Part shown: piece by piece, positions 17,813 through 25,297 of the stretch
Position numbering within the stretch: the stretch's first letter is position 1
Layout of the letters: every line of letters begins with the position of its first letter
Assembly (NCBI GenBank): GCA_002068415.1
Contig: MVZM01000002.1
Span: 1 to 64,000 of the forward strand
Direction of reading: 5' to 3'
Source of the DNA: Tenericutes bacterium ADurb.BinA124
Lineage (GTDB): Bacteria; Bacillota_I; Bacilli_A; ML615J-28; CAG-698
DNA: 64,000 nucleotides
Position numbers and translations under genes: made by a program
The notes under the pieces: generated by a model
What the model saw: only the letters and a program-made list of their open reading frames with translations
What the model was told of the DNA's origin: nothing
Databases searched by the model: none

Positions 17813-18544
17813 ATGAACAATGTCCCCATTTACCAAAAAATTGAAAAGGATTTACGAGTGGCCATTCTTGATGGCCGTCTTAAACAAGGAGATTTAGTAC
17901 CGAGCGAAACGGAACTGGCCAGTAAATACCAAGTAACGCGCATGACCGTCCGCCAAGCCATTAACAACTTGTTGGTTGACGGTTACATTTATCGTCATAA
18001 AGGGCGGGGGACCTTTGTTACCTTCAATAAAAAAGAAGTGGATCGGGAAGAAAAACCGTTCTTCAGCTTTACCAATGAAATGAAAGGCATTGATGCACCG
18101 ATTACGACCACGGTGCTGAAGTTTGAAAAACGAACGGCTGATGAAATCATTGCCATGCGTCTCCAGTTAAAAATCGGGGCCCCGATTTATTATGTGGAGC
18201 GTTTGCGTCATGCACAAAACATTCCGCTGGCATATGAACGAGTATATTTACCGGTTAATATGTATGACAATATTACTCCGGATAAATTCATTGATTCCTT
18301 CTATGATTATGTACAAAATGAATTGAATTGGAAAATAAGAAACTGTGTTCGGGCCATTGAAGCCCGCGGTCTAACCAAGAATGTGGCTGATTTATTGCAT
18401 CAAAAGGAAGGAGAACCGTCCTTGTATATGAGTAGTGTGACTTATTTGGATAACGGTCGGGCGTTTGTTTACACACGCTGTTATTTCCATGCAGAACATT
18501 TCCGTTTTAAGCACAACTTTTCACGGGCGGAAAATAATCACTAA
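17813..18544 (+). CDS. GntR/HutC-family transcriptional regulator
   Basis: 243 residues. An N-terminal winged helix (YQKIEKDLRVAILDGRLKQGDLVPSE..., VTRMTVRQAINNLLVDGYIYRHKGRGTFV) is followed by a UTRA effector-binding domain from about residue 85. GntR/UTRA proteins typically sense a phosphorylated sugar or amino sugar and control the operon that contains them. GGAGG lies nine bases upstream of ATG 17813. It shares one base with the SGNH gene (TAATG). The operator was not identified; the palindrome at 689-716 is one candidate to test. Confidence 0.9.
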   Translation: MNNVPIYQKIEKDLRVAILDGRLKQGDLVPSETELASKYQVTRMTVRQAINNLLVDGYIYRHKGRGTFVTFNKKEVDREEKPFFSFTNEMKGIDAPITTTVLKFEKRTADEIIAMRLQLKIGAPIYYVERLRHAQNIPLAYERVYLPVNMYDNITPDKFIDSFYDYVQNELNWKIRNCVRAIEARGLTKNVADLLHQKEGEPSLYMSSVTYLDNGRAFVYTRCYFHAEHFRFKHNFSRAENNH

Positions 18545-19617
18545 TGTATGAAATGAGTTCATTAACATGGTTTAATCCCCTTAACGAAGCAGCGATGAGC
18601 CTTTATGGATTTAATTGGTTGAAAGATGACCAAGTTTATCGTCGCTTACCTTTGGCTTCAAAGGAAAGCATTAAACAAGCTTGTCCGGGCATTAATGATT
18701 TAGCGGAAAAAACTTCCGGCGGGCAACTGCACTTTTATACCAATTCGGATTGTCTTTATATCCGTGCCAAGACGAAAGGGCAAGCCCAAATGGCCGGGAT
18801 GACGGCGGTGGCTTGTGGCGGTTTTGATTGCTATGCCGGGAAAAATTATACGGATTTGCGTTTTTATAACACCGCTTATTTTGATTCGCATCGGCAAGGA
18901 TATGAAGCGATGGTCTTTGAAAATGAACCGGGATTTAAGCTTTTGGTCATCAATTTTCCTTTGTATGGGGGGATTGAACATTTAGAAATCGGTTTAAAAA
19001 CGGGAAGTAAAATTAAAAAACCCGAGCCTTTACAACCGGGTCGGATTGTTATTTATGGAACTTCCATTACTCAAGGTGGCTGTGCCAGCCGTCCGGGTCT
19101 TTCCTTCACCAATTTTTTAAGTCGCCGCTTAAACCAAGAATTTTTAAATTTCGGGTTTTCCGAAAATGCTTTTGGGGAAATCGCCTTGGCAAGCATTTTT
19201 AAAACGATTGACAATGTTTCACTTTTTATCATTGATTATGAAGCAAATGCCGGAACAAACGGCAAAATGGCCCAAACGCTGGAAGCTTTTATTAAAGAAT
19301 TACGGACCACGCATCCGCTTACCCCGATTGCCGTGTTATCGAGAATCAAGTACTTGTTTGATGACATCCATCCGGAAAAAGGAGCAATGCGGGAATGTAT
19401 TCGCTTATTTCAAGAAAACCTCGTTAAACGCTTACGCAAGCAAGGGGATCTTAATCTTTGGTATATTGACGGCTCCACCTTATTAGGTGACCAATACCAC
19501 GAATATACAATTGACAGCATTCACCCCAATGATTTGGGATTTATGAAAATCGCTGACAATTTAGAACCAATTATCGGCCAAATCAAAAGAGGAGAATATG
19601 CACCAATTATTAACTAG
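18544..19617 (+). CDS. SGNH/GDSL hydrolase (esterase or deacetylase)
   Basis: 357 residues. An N-terminal beta domain resembling SGNH_hydro_N is followed by an SGNH core with block I GTSITQG (nucleophile Ser174) and a C-terminal DSIHPND block (Asp324, His327). There is no signal peptide, so the substrate is intracellular. In this context it would remove an ester-linked group, for example acetyl, from an imported saccharide; that is inference. It overlaps the next gene by 20 nt. Confidence 0.82.
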   Translation: MYEMSSLTWFNPLNEAAMSLYGFNWLKDDQVYRRLPLASKESIKQACPGINDLAEKTSGGQLHFYTNSDCLYIRAKTKGQAQMAGMTAVACGGFDCYAGKNYTDLRFYNTAYFDSHRQGYEAMVFENEPGFKLLVINFPLYGGIEHLEIGLKTGSKIKKPEPLQPGRIVIYGTSITQGGCASRPGLSFTNFLSRRLNQEFLNFGFSENAFGEIALASIFKTIDNVSLFIIDYEANAGTNGKMAQTLEAFIKELRTTHPLTPIAVLSRIKYLFDDIHPEKGAMRECIRLFQENLVKRLRKQGDLNLWYIDGSTLLGDQYHEYTIDSIHPNDLGFMKIADNLEPIIGQIKRGEYAPIIN

Positions 19618-20290
19618 ACTGAATACTAAAAAAATGTGCCTCATTGCCAGTCTTCCGGAAAATAGTTATGAGCTTGCGAAAATAGCTTGGGAAGCTGGTG
19701 TTGACGCCATTAAAGTTCATATCAATGTTTCTTTACATCGAGCCAGCCAAAACCATTTTGGCTCTTTGGAAGAAAATAAAGCCGTTTTTAAAAGCATTTT
19801 AGCCGATTCCCCGGTTCCGGTTGGGATTGTGGCGGGTGAACAAGGATTTGCAGCGGAAGCGGTGGTGGATGAGATTGTGAGAATGGGTTTTGATTTCATT
19901 TCTCTCTATGGTCATCATACGCCCCCAACCTTAGTGATGCGTGATGACATTACCAATTTTTTGGCCCTTAATTTCAGTTACAGCTTTGAAGAAATGCGTA
20001 TTATTGCCAATTCGTTTGTAGCGGATATTTTGGAGTTGTCGATTGTTGCACCTGAAAATTACGGGGAACGCTTGTCCGCGCGCGAATTAGCTAAATATGA
20101 ATTTATTGCCCATTTATCTAATAAACCGACGGTTGTGCCGACGCAAAAGCTTATTTATCCTTCCGATGTTATTGCCTTATATAAAACGGGAGTGAAAGCT
20201 GTCATGGTGGGCGCCATTGCAATGGGTAAAAATAAAGAAAGCATTAAAGCAACTTTAAAGGCTTTTCGAAGCGAGATTGATAAGCTGTGA
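19598..20290 (+). CDS. TIM-barrel protein, sugar-phosphate epimerase/aldolase-like
   Basis: 230 residues. Repeating beta-alpha units (AKIAWEAGVDAIKVHIN, PVPVGIVAG, FDFISLYG, TVVPTQKLIYPSD, VKAVMVGAIAMG) indicate a phosphate-binding (beta/alpha)8 barrel similar in outline to NanE, ThiG or ribulose-phosphate-binding proteins. The C-terminal GVKAVMVGAIAMG probably binds a phosphate. The specific family is not recognised. AGAGGAG precedes ATG 19598, which lies inside the SGNH gene. The stop overlaps the next GTG start (GTGA). Confidence 0.6.
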   Translation: MHQLLTRLNTKKMCLIASLPENSYELAKIAWEAGVDAIKVHINVSLHRASQNHFGSLEENKAVFKSILADSPVPVGIVAGEQGFAAEAVVDEIVRMGFDFISLYGHHTPPTLVMRDDITNFLALNFSYSFEEMRIIANSFVADILELSIVAPENYGERLSARELAKYEFIAHLSNKPTVVPTQKLIYPSDVIALYKTGVKAVMVGAIAMGKNKESIKATLKAFRSEIDKL

Positions 20291-21738
20291 AAATAACGGT
20301 TATTCCTTTAGATAGTCGTCCTTGTAATACTGTTTGGCTAAACGATTTAGCTAAAATGGCCGGTTATGAGTTGACGATGTATCCGCGGGCCCTCTGCGGT
20401 GATTTATTGGTGGGAGCTAATTTTGACCAAATGTTAGCCTGGCTGGATGACGAAATCACTGATACGGATTATTTAATTGTTGCTGCGGACGGACTTTGCA
20501 GTGGCGGTTTGGTGCAAGCCAGGCTGGGCCAAATTGATGCTTTCGCGGTTATGGACCGCTTGGAGGTATTCTCGGAATATAAAAAAAGATTCCCCCATTT
20601 AAAAATATATGTGTTTGATACGATTATGCGAACGAGCATTACGGCCTTAAACAAAGAAACGGAAAAGTATTGGGGGAAAATGAATGAATATTCTCGTTTG
20701 CTGGGAAGAACTTATTTCTTTAATGATGAAAAAGAAAAAGCAAAATTACAGGAATTGCTTCAAGAAATTCCCGCCGACATGATTGCGACTTACACCAAAG
20801 CTCGGCAAGTTAAACATGAACTGAATAAGTTTTTCTTGGATTTAGTTAACCAACAAATTGTTGATTATTTGCTCTTACTTCAGGAAGATTCCATGCCCTA
20901 CGGTGTGCAAAAAATCGAGCAAGAAGTCTTACAAAGGATGATTAAGCACCAACAATTAGAAAAGCGGGTTAAATTTTATAACGGTACGGATGAAGGTGGC
21001 GTAGTGTTGCTCGGGAAGATTATTTTAGAAATAAAAAAAATAAGCCCTAGCTTATTTGTTCATTTGCCTCATCCCGATGTTCTTGCGAAAGTTATGCTGT
21101 TTGAAGATCAATTGTTTTCAGAAAATCTTAAGCAGATGTTGGAAACCATGGGCTTTAAGACCACTGATTCTTGGGAACAAGCGGACTTTATTTTGTCCAT
21201 CTATGCGGAGGCAAGAAATATCAATTTGGACACGAATTCCACAATTCCGATTTTACCGACGAAAGATAATCAATATCATTGCTACATCAAAGAATTAAAT
21301 CAGTTTTTACATTCCCACCGGCCAGTGGCGCTGGTTGATTTGTTGTTCCCTAATGGCGGATCATGGGATTTGCTCTTAGATATTGACCTTAAGAAATTGC
21401 AAGTTTATTCCGCTTGGAATACCGCTTCTAATGCCATGGGGTCGGCTTTGTGTGAAATAGCGGCGAAAATCGCCAATCCGCAAAAAAACAACTTTAAGTT
21501 TCGTAACGAACGCTTTTTAGATGACTGTTTATATCAGTATATTGTTCGCCGGACGGTTAATGAAAAATATCTAAAAAAAGGCTATAATGTTTATCATTTA
21601 GGAGTAAACAGCGATGAAGTATTGTCCGAAATCCGGATGCTTATGCAACAATACGATGATTGGCTGGGAATTACCAATTATCGGATTACTCTTCCATGGC
21701 ATAGAACGTTTGAAGCCGAAATAATAATTGAGGAATAA
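20287..21738 (+). CDS. DUF4127 family protein
   Basis: 483 residues with a GTG start overlapping the preceding TGA stop. The N-terminus (IPLDSRPCNTVWL) carries the hallmark LD.RPCN motif of DUF4127, a cytoplasmic family of unknown function. Other conserved-looking blocks are DYLIVAADGLCSGGLVQAR, LLLQEDSMPYG, YNGTDEGG and WNTASNAMGSAL. The overlap with the TIM-barrel gene and the 1-nt gap to the FAD gene suggest stepwise metabolism of one compound. No catalytic mechanism can be proposed from sequence alone. Confidence 0.82.
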   Translation: MKITVIPLDSRPCNTVWLNDLAKMAGYELTMYPRALCGDLLVGANFDQMLAWLDDEITDTDYLIVAADGLCSGGLVQARLGQIDAFAVMDRLEVFSEYKKRFPHLKIYVFDTIMRTSITALNKETEKYWGKMNEYSRLLGRTYFFNDEKEKAKLQELLQEIPADMIATYTKARQVKHELNKFFLDLVNQQIVDYLLLLQEDSMPYGVQKIEQEVLQRMIKHQQLEKRVKFYNGTDEGGVVLLGKIILEIKKISPSLFVHLPHPDVLAKVMLFEDQLFSENLKQMLETMGFKTTDSWEQADFILSIYAEARNINLDTNSTIPILPTKDNQYHCYIKELNQFLHSHRPVALVDLLFPNGGSWDLLLDIDLKKLQVYSAWNTASNAMGSALCEIAAKIANPQKNNFKFRNERFLDDCLYQYIVRRTVNEKYLKKGYNVYHLGVNSDEVLSEIRMLMQQYDDWLGITNYRITLPWHRTFEAEIIIEE

Positions 21739-21739
21739 G

Positions 21740-23089
21740 ATGAAATATGATGTAATTGTATGCGGGGCAGGACCCAGCGGAATTGTAGCGGCCATTAGTG
21801 CCAAAAGGAATCATGCCCAAGTTTTGCTTGTGGAGACATCGGGCTTACTCGGGGGGAACAGTGTTTTATCCTTGGTTGGGCCCTGGATGACTTTTCATAA
21901 TCACCAAGACCAGATTATTAAAGGGATTGGTGAAGAGATTGTAAAACGCCTGCAAGCCAAAGGCTATAGTTTTGGTCATCTTCCTGATCCGCTTGGTTTT
22001 GCGGATTCCATCACGCCCGTGGATGTGGAAGGCATTAAAGAAGTCTTTTTTGATTACATACGTGAGGAAGGTATTGATTTGTTGCTTCATGCCTTTGTGT
22101 GCGATGTTATTTCTGAACAAAATACGATTTTAGGGGTTAAGGTCGCCACTAAAAGCGGGTTCTTAGACTTATACGGAACCATCGTCATTGATGCAACCGG
22201 GGATGGTGATGTTTGTGCCCTTATGGGATGCGAGACCGTTTTCGGACGACAAAGCGACCATTTAGCACAACCGATGTCCATGCTTTTTTCGGTTAACAAT
22301 GTTGATCTTCCCCGCTTAAAAGCCTTCTTAAAAGCCAATGCCGATGATGTCATTATGAAAGATGATTATGATTATCATTACTTGGCTATTGCTGGGTTTT
22401 TTAAGAAAGTTCAGGAAGCGAAAGATGCCGGGGAGTTTGATTTAATTCGCGACCGCGTTTTATTGTTTCAAGATGTCCAAGCTAAGCAAGTATCAATTAA
22501 TATGACCCGGGTGCAGCAATTATCCGGCATTGATGCCTTTGAACTGACCAAAGCGGAAATGGAAGGACGTTTACAGATTAAAAAAGCCTTTGCTTTTCTT
22601 AAGAAGTATATTCCCGGTTTTGAAAACAGCATGATTGTAAGAACACCCTACCGAATTGGTGTTCGAGAAACTAGGCATGTTATCGGTGAATACATTATGC
22701 AGGTTGAGGATATTTTAAATCGTCGTGAATTTGATGATTCTATCTGTTTATCAGCTTTTCCGATTGATATTCATTCACCGCACAGTGAACAATTGGAGTT
22801 GTTTGAACAAAGTGAAGATAAATGCTATGAGATTCCGCTTCGGGTTTTAATTCCGAAAGGTAAAAACAATTTAGTGGTTACCGGCCGTTGTGTCAGCGCA
22901 ACTCATGAAGCCAATGCTTCCTTACGGGTTACGCCCTCAGTTATGGCTTTAGGTGAAGCAGCCGGAGTGTTGGCAGCTCTTTGTGTGCAAAGGGGCTTGA
23001 CTCCGAAGGACTTGGATTATCGTTTAGTACAAAAACAATTAGTCAAGCAAGGCCAGATTATTAAAAAAGTGGCTTTGAAAAAGTCATAA
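21740..23089 (+). CDS. FAD-dependent oxidoreductase
   Basis: 449 residues from ATG 21740, with GAGG six bases upstream; a TTG at 21728 is in frame but lies within the previous gene. The Rossmann motif VIVCGAGPSG (Gly9-Gly14) starts the protein. IDATGDGDVCALMGC and VTGRCVSATHEANASLRVTP are typical of the FAD_oxidored group. It is probably a sugar or carboxylate dehydrogenase acting on the same pathway intermediate as DUF4127; the substrate is unknown. It is the last gene of the 22-kb run and is followed directly by a strong terminator. Confidence 0.82.
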   Translation: MKYDVIVCGAGPSGIVAAISAKRNHAQVLLVETSGLLGGNSVLSLVGPWMTFHNHQDQIIKGIGEEIVKRLQAKGYSFGHLPDPLGFADSITPVDVEGIKEVFFDYIREEGIDLLLHAFVCDVISEQNTILGVKVATKSGFLDLYGTIVIDATGDGDVCALMGCETVFGRQSDHLAQPMSMLFSVNNVDLPRLKAFLKANADDVIMKDDYDYHYLAIAGFFKKVQEAKDAGEFDLIRDRVLLFQDVQAKQVSINMTRVQQLSGIDAFELTKAEMEGRLQIKKAFAFLKKYIPGFENSMIVRTPYRIGVRETRHVIGEYIMQVEDILNRREFDDSICLSAFPIDIHSPHSEQLELFEQSEDKCYEIPLRVLIPKGKNNLVVTGRCVSATHEANASLRVTPSVMALGEAAGVLAALCVQRGLTPKDLDYRLVQKQLVKQGQIIKKVALKKS

Positions 23090-23116
23090 AAAAAGCGTTG
23101 GTTAACGCTTTTTTAG
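23089..23116 (+). terminator. Bidirectional intrinsic terminator
   Basis: The arms 23089-23099 and 23104-23114 pair around GGTT, with T-runs on both strands. It closes the forward operon and the convergent ROK gene, and it overlaps the stop codons of both. Confidence 0.88.
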
Positions 23117-23988
23117 TTTTGGACTGTTTCTCTTTGATTAAGGTGATGGACCAAGGCCCCAATTAAACCGCCATCATTCATAAAGCGACCGATGCTTAAG
23201 ACGGTGGAACCCCAATAATTGGGATCAACAATGCGATTAACGGCGACATTTAACTCATTTAAAAAGGCTTCTTTTCGTTTTGTTATGCCCCCTCCCAAAA
23301 TGATTTTAGAAGGGTTGAAAAGATAGGCTAAATTACAAATCCCTTTCGCCAGATTATTATAAAACTCTGCAATCAAATTCATGGCGACGATGTTTTTCAA
23401 ATCGTATAAATTAAATAATTCTTCGCCGTTTTTAACTTGAAGACTAAAGAGACGAGCTTTTTCCAACAAACTCTTGACGGAGGCGAGATCTTCCCATTTT
23501 TGGTTATCGATAACCATTTGCCCGAATTCGCCGGCACTATTGTTAATACCGTGGAAGATGCGATTGTTGAAGACAATGGCTCCACCGATGCCGGTGCCAA
23601 TGGTAATCATGATAAAATTATCGTTGCCGTTTAAGGTTTCGGACAGGGCAAAACAGTTGACATCGTTTTCTACTGTGGTTCGTAAGTCAGTAGCTTGAGT
23701 TATTTCCACTGCAAAATTGGTGCCGGCATAATTAGGCATGAGTTGGTTAGCGTAGGAAACAATGCCGTTTTGGTAGTCGATGATACCGGGACTACTGATA
23801 GCAACACCCTGGATTTGGTGGCTGTCTTTCAGCTCTTTAATTTTATTAATGCTTGTTTTTAAAATTTGTTTTTTTCCAAGCATGGCTAAAGTAGGGTATT
23901 CACCCTGTTCAATGATTTGATAATTATGGTTGATGACTGCAAATTTGGTGTAAGTACCACCGATATCAAAAGCCAGATAATTCATCAT
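23113..23988 (-). CDS. ROK-family sugar kinase (zinc motif missing)
   Basis: 291 residues. The N-terminal phosphate-binding motif FDIGGTYTKFAVI, the central ENDVNCFAL with TIGTGIGGAIV, and ILGGGITKR identify a ROK protein without a DNA-binding domain, so a kinase and not a repressor. The usual zinc site (GH plus CxCGxxGCxE) is absent: the region reads GEFGQMVIDNQKWEDLAS. Zinc-free ROK kinases of the BglK type are known. AAGGAG precedes two adjacent ATGs (23988 and 23985); the second is better spaced. It is convergent with the glycan operon and probably phosphorylates a released sugar. Confidence 0.82.
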   Translation of the reverse strand: MMNYLAFDIGGTYTKFAVINHNYQIIEQGEYPTLAMLGKKQILKTSINKIKELKDSHQIQGVAISSPGIIDYQNGIVSYANQLMPNYAGTNFAVEITQATDLRTTVENDVNCFALSETLNGNDNFIMITIGTGIGGAIVFNNRIFHGINNSAGEFGQMVIDNQKWEDLASVKSLLEKARLFSLQVKNGEELFNLYDLKNIVAMNLIAEFYNNLAKGICNLAYLFNPSKIILGGGITKRKEAFLNELNVAVNRIVDPNYWGSTVLSIGRFMNDGGLIGALVHHLNQRETVQN

Positions 23989-24103
23989 TATTCTCCTTGT
24001 TGGACTTTTTTCCTGCTTGTGTCTTCATTATATCATTAAAAGAAAAATAAAACTATTATTTATTATTTATGTGAATTTTTAGGGTTTTAAAAAGGGAAAT
24101 TTC

Positions 24104-24131
24104 TTGACTTTACTTTAAAAAATAGTATAAT
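24104..24131 (+). promoter_or_regulatory. Sigma-A promoter of rpsF-ssb-rpsR
   Basis: TTGACT at 24104-24109 and TATAAT at 24126-24131 with 16-bp spacing. Transcription would start near 24138, leaving a leader of about 65 nt. Confidence 0.85.
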
Positions 24132-24144
24132 ATACAAAGTGAGC

Positions 24145-24180
24145 AGCAAGCTCATCCTTGCTTTTTCGTAATGAAAAAGC
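24145..24180 (+). promoter_or_regulatory. Paired hairpins in the rpsF leader
   Basis: Arms 24145-24150/24157-24162 form a 6-bp stem and arms 24160-24167/24173-24180 an 8-bp stem. They share 24160-24162, so they compete. The element sits between promoter and ribosome-binding site, where S6:S18 feedback leaders occur in other bacteria, but I do not see that motif's conserved CCG. A regulatory role is inference. Confidence 0.4.
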
Positions 24181-24205
24181 CATTAGACCAAAAGGAGGTG
24201 CCAAA

Positions 24206-24487
24206 ATGAAACAATACAAAGGTATGTTCATTATCCGCCCAACATTAGCTGAAGAAGCTTACAAACAAGTCATCGCTGATTTTGCGAAACTGTTTGAAGA
24301 CAACGAAAGTCGCATTTTAGAAGTTAATGAATGGGGAATGAAAGAATTAGCTTACGAAATTGAAGACTTTAAGAAAGGCTACTATGTTGTGTTTGTTGTG
24401 GAAGCAACACCACAAGCCGTGGCTGAGTATAACCGTGTTTGCAATATTCGTGAAGATCTACTTCGTCACATTATTGTGGCTGAATAG
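24206..24487 (+). CDS. rpsF: 30S ribosomal protein S6
   Basis: 93 residues, normal for S6. ATG 24206 is chosen because AAAGGAGGTG ends six bases upstream; an in-frame ATG at 24158 lies in the leader hairpins. The S6 fold signature is present (YKGMFIIRPTLAEEAYK, NEWGMKELAYEIEDFKKGYYVVF, REDLLRHIIV). It binds S18 on the small-subunit platform, and both are encoded in this operon around ssb, the standard bacterial arrangement. Confidence 0.97.
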   Translation: MKQYKGMFIIRPTLAEEAYKQVIADFAKLFEDNESRILEVNEWGMKELAYEIEDFKKGYYVVFVVEATPQAVAEYNRVCNIREDLLRHIIVAE

Positions 24488-24495
24488 GAGTTGCT

Positions 24496-24954
24496 ATGAA
24501 CAAAGTTATTTTAGTTGGTCGTTTGACCAAGGATCCCGAATTAAGAAGAACCAATAACGATATTGCGGTTGTGCAATTTACTATTGCTGTTAACCGCACT
24601 TACCAAAGTAGAAGTGGTGAAAAACAAGCTGATTTTATTAATTGCGTGGTGTGGCGACAACAAGCGGAAAACTTGGCTCGCTACATGCGCAAGGGTAGTT
24701 TAATCGGTGTTGAGGGCCAAATTCAAACGCGTAATTTTGATGATGCCAACGGTGTACGGCGCTATGTGACCGAAGTCATCTGTGATGCGATTCATTTTCT
24801 TGAGTCAAAACAAGCTCGTCAGGATACAAGCGGGTTTAGTGATATCAACCAGTATGAAATCCCTCAAGCCAATAAAACTCAGGAAGAACCAAAAGATCCA
24901 TTTGAAGACTTAAAGAGCAGTTTTGATGTCTCCAATGATGATCTCCCATTTTAA
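24496..24954 (+). CDS. ssb: Single-stranded DNA-binding protein
   Basis: 152 residues. An N-terminal OB fold ([45 protein letters not shown]) is followed by a flexible linker and the acidic tip DDLPF, which recruits replication and repair proteins. TAGGAG precedes ATG 24496, 8 nt after rpsF. Confidence 0.97.
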   Translation: MNKVILVGRLTKDPELRRTNNDIAVVQFTIAVNRTYQSRSGEKQADFINCVVWRQQAENLARYMRKGSLIGVEGQIQTRNFDDANGVRRYVTEVICDAIHFLESKQARQDTSGFSDINQYEIPQANKTQEEPKDPFEDLKSSFDVSNDDLPF

Positions 24955-24968
24955 TTAGGAGGATAAAA

Positions 24969-25193
24969 ATGGCAAACTATCGTATGAAACGTAAAAAAAC
25001 CTGCTATTTTACTGATAATAAAGTTGAAAAAATTGATTGGACTGATTACGAATTATTAAAAAGATTCGTTTCCGATCGTGGGAAAATTCTTCCCCGTCGG
25101 GTTACCGGAACCAAAGCAATTTACCAAAGAAAACTAGCCGTTGCTATTAAACGGGCTCGTCATATGGCTTTATTACCATTTGTAAGAGAGTAG
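24969..25193 (+). CDS. rpsR: 30S ribosomal protein S18
   Basis: 74 residues, of typical length. The [29 protein letters not shown] core is characteristic of S18 in partial blocks (ITGTK..YQR.L..AIKRAR..ALLP). CYFTDNK near the N-terminus keeps one of the cysteines often seen in S18. GGAGG precedes ATG 24969. It is the last gene before the operon terminator. Confidence 0.97.
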   Translation: MANYRMKRKKTCYFTDNKVEKIDWTDYELLKRFVSDRGKILPRRVTGTKAIYQRKLAVAIKRARHMALLPFVRE

Positions 25194-25200
25194 TTTCGTA

Positions 25201-25226
25201 AAACCATAGTCAACCTATGGTTTTTT
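25201..25226 (+). terminator. Intrinsic terminator of the rpsF operon
   Basis: Arms 25201-25209 and 25215-25223 pair around TCAAC and run into a T-tract ending at 25226. Confidence 0.88.
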
Positions 25227-25256
25227 ATTTTGGAAGATAGTATTTTATTTTTTACA

Positions 25257-25286
25257 TTGACTATGATATAATTATTAGTATATAAG
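25257..25286 (+). promoter_or_regulatory. Promoter of gdpP-rplI
   Basis: TTGACT at 25257-25262, with -10-like TATATA (25279) or TATAAG (25281) at 16-18 bp. It lies directly upstream of the ribosome-binding site. Confidence 0.65.
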
Positions 25287-25297
25287 GGTGATATAAT

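Noticed and set aside
20287..20291. UGA read as tryptophan (Mycoplasma code)
   Set aside because: The frame at 19598-20290 ends at TGA exactly where the next gene begins, and other genes (dnaB, rpiB) also end at TGA while Trp uses TGG throughout.
23989..24103. Possible small gene between the ROK kinase and rpsF promoter
   Set aside because: The stretch is A/T-rich with frequent stops in all frames and no ribosome-binding site with a start codon.
24132..24205. Canonical S6:S18 leader motif
   Set aside because: Hairpins exist but the conserved CCG of that motif is not seen, so I report only competing hairpins.
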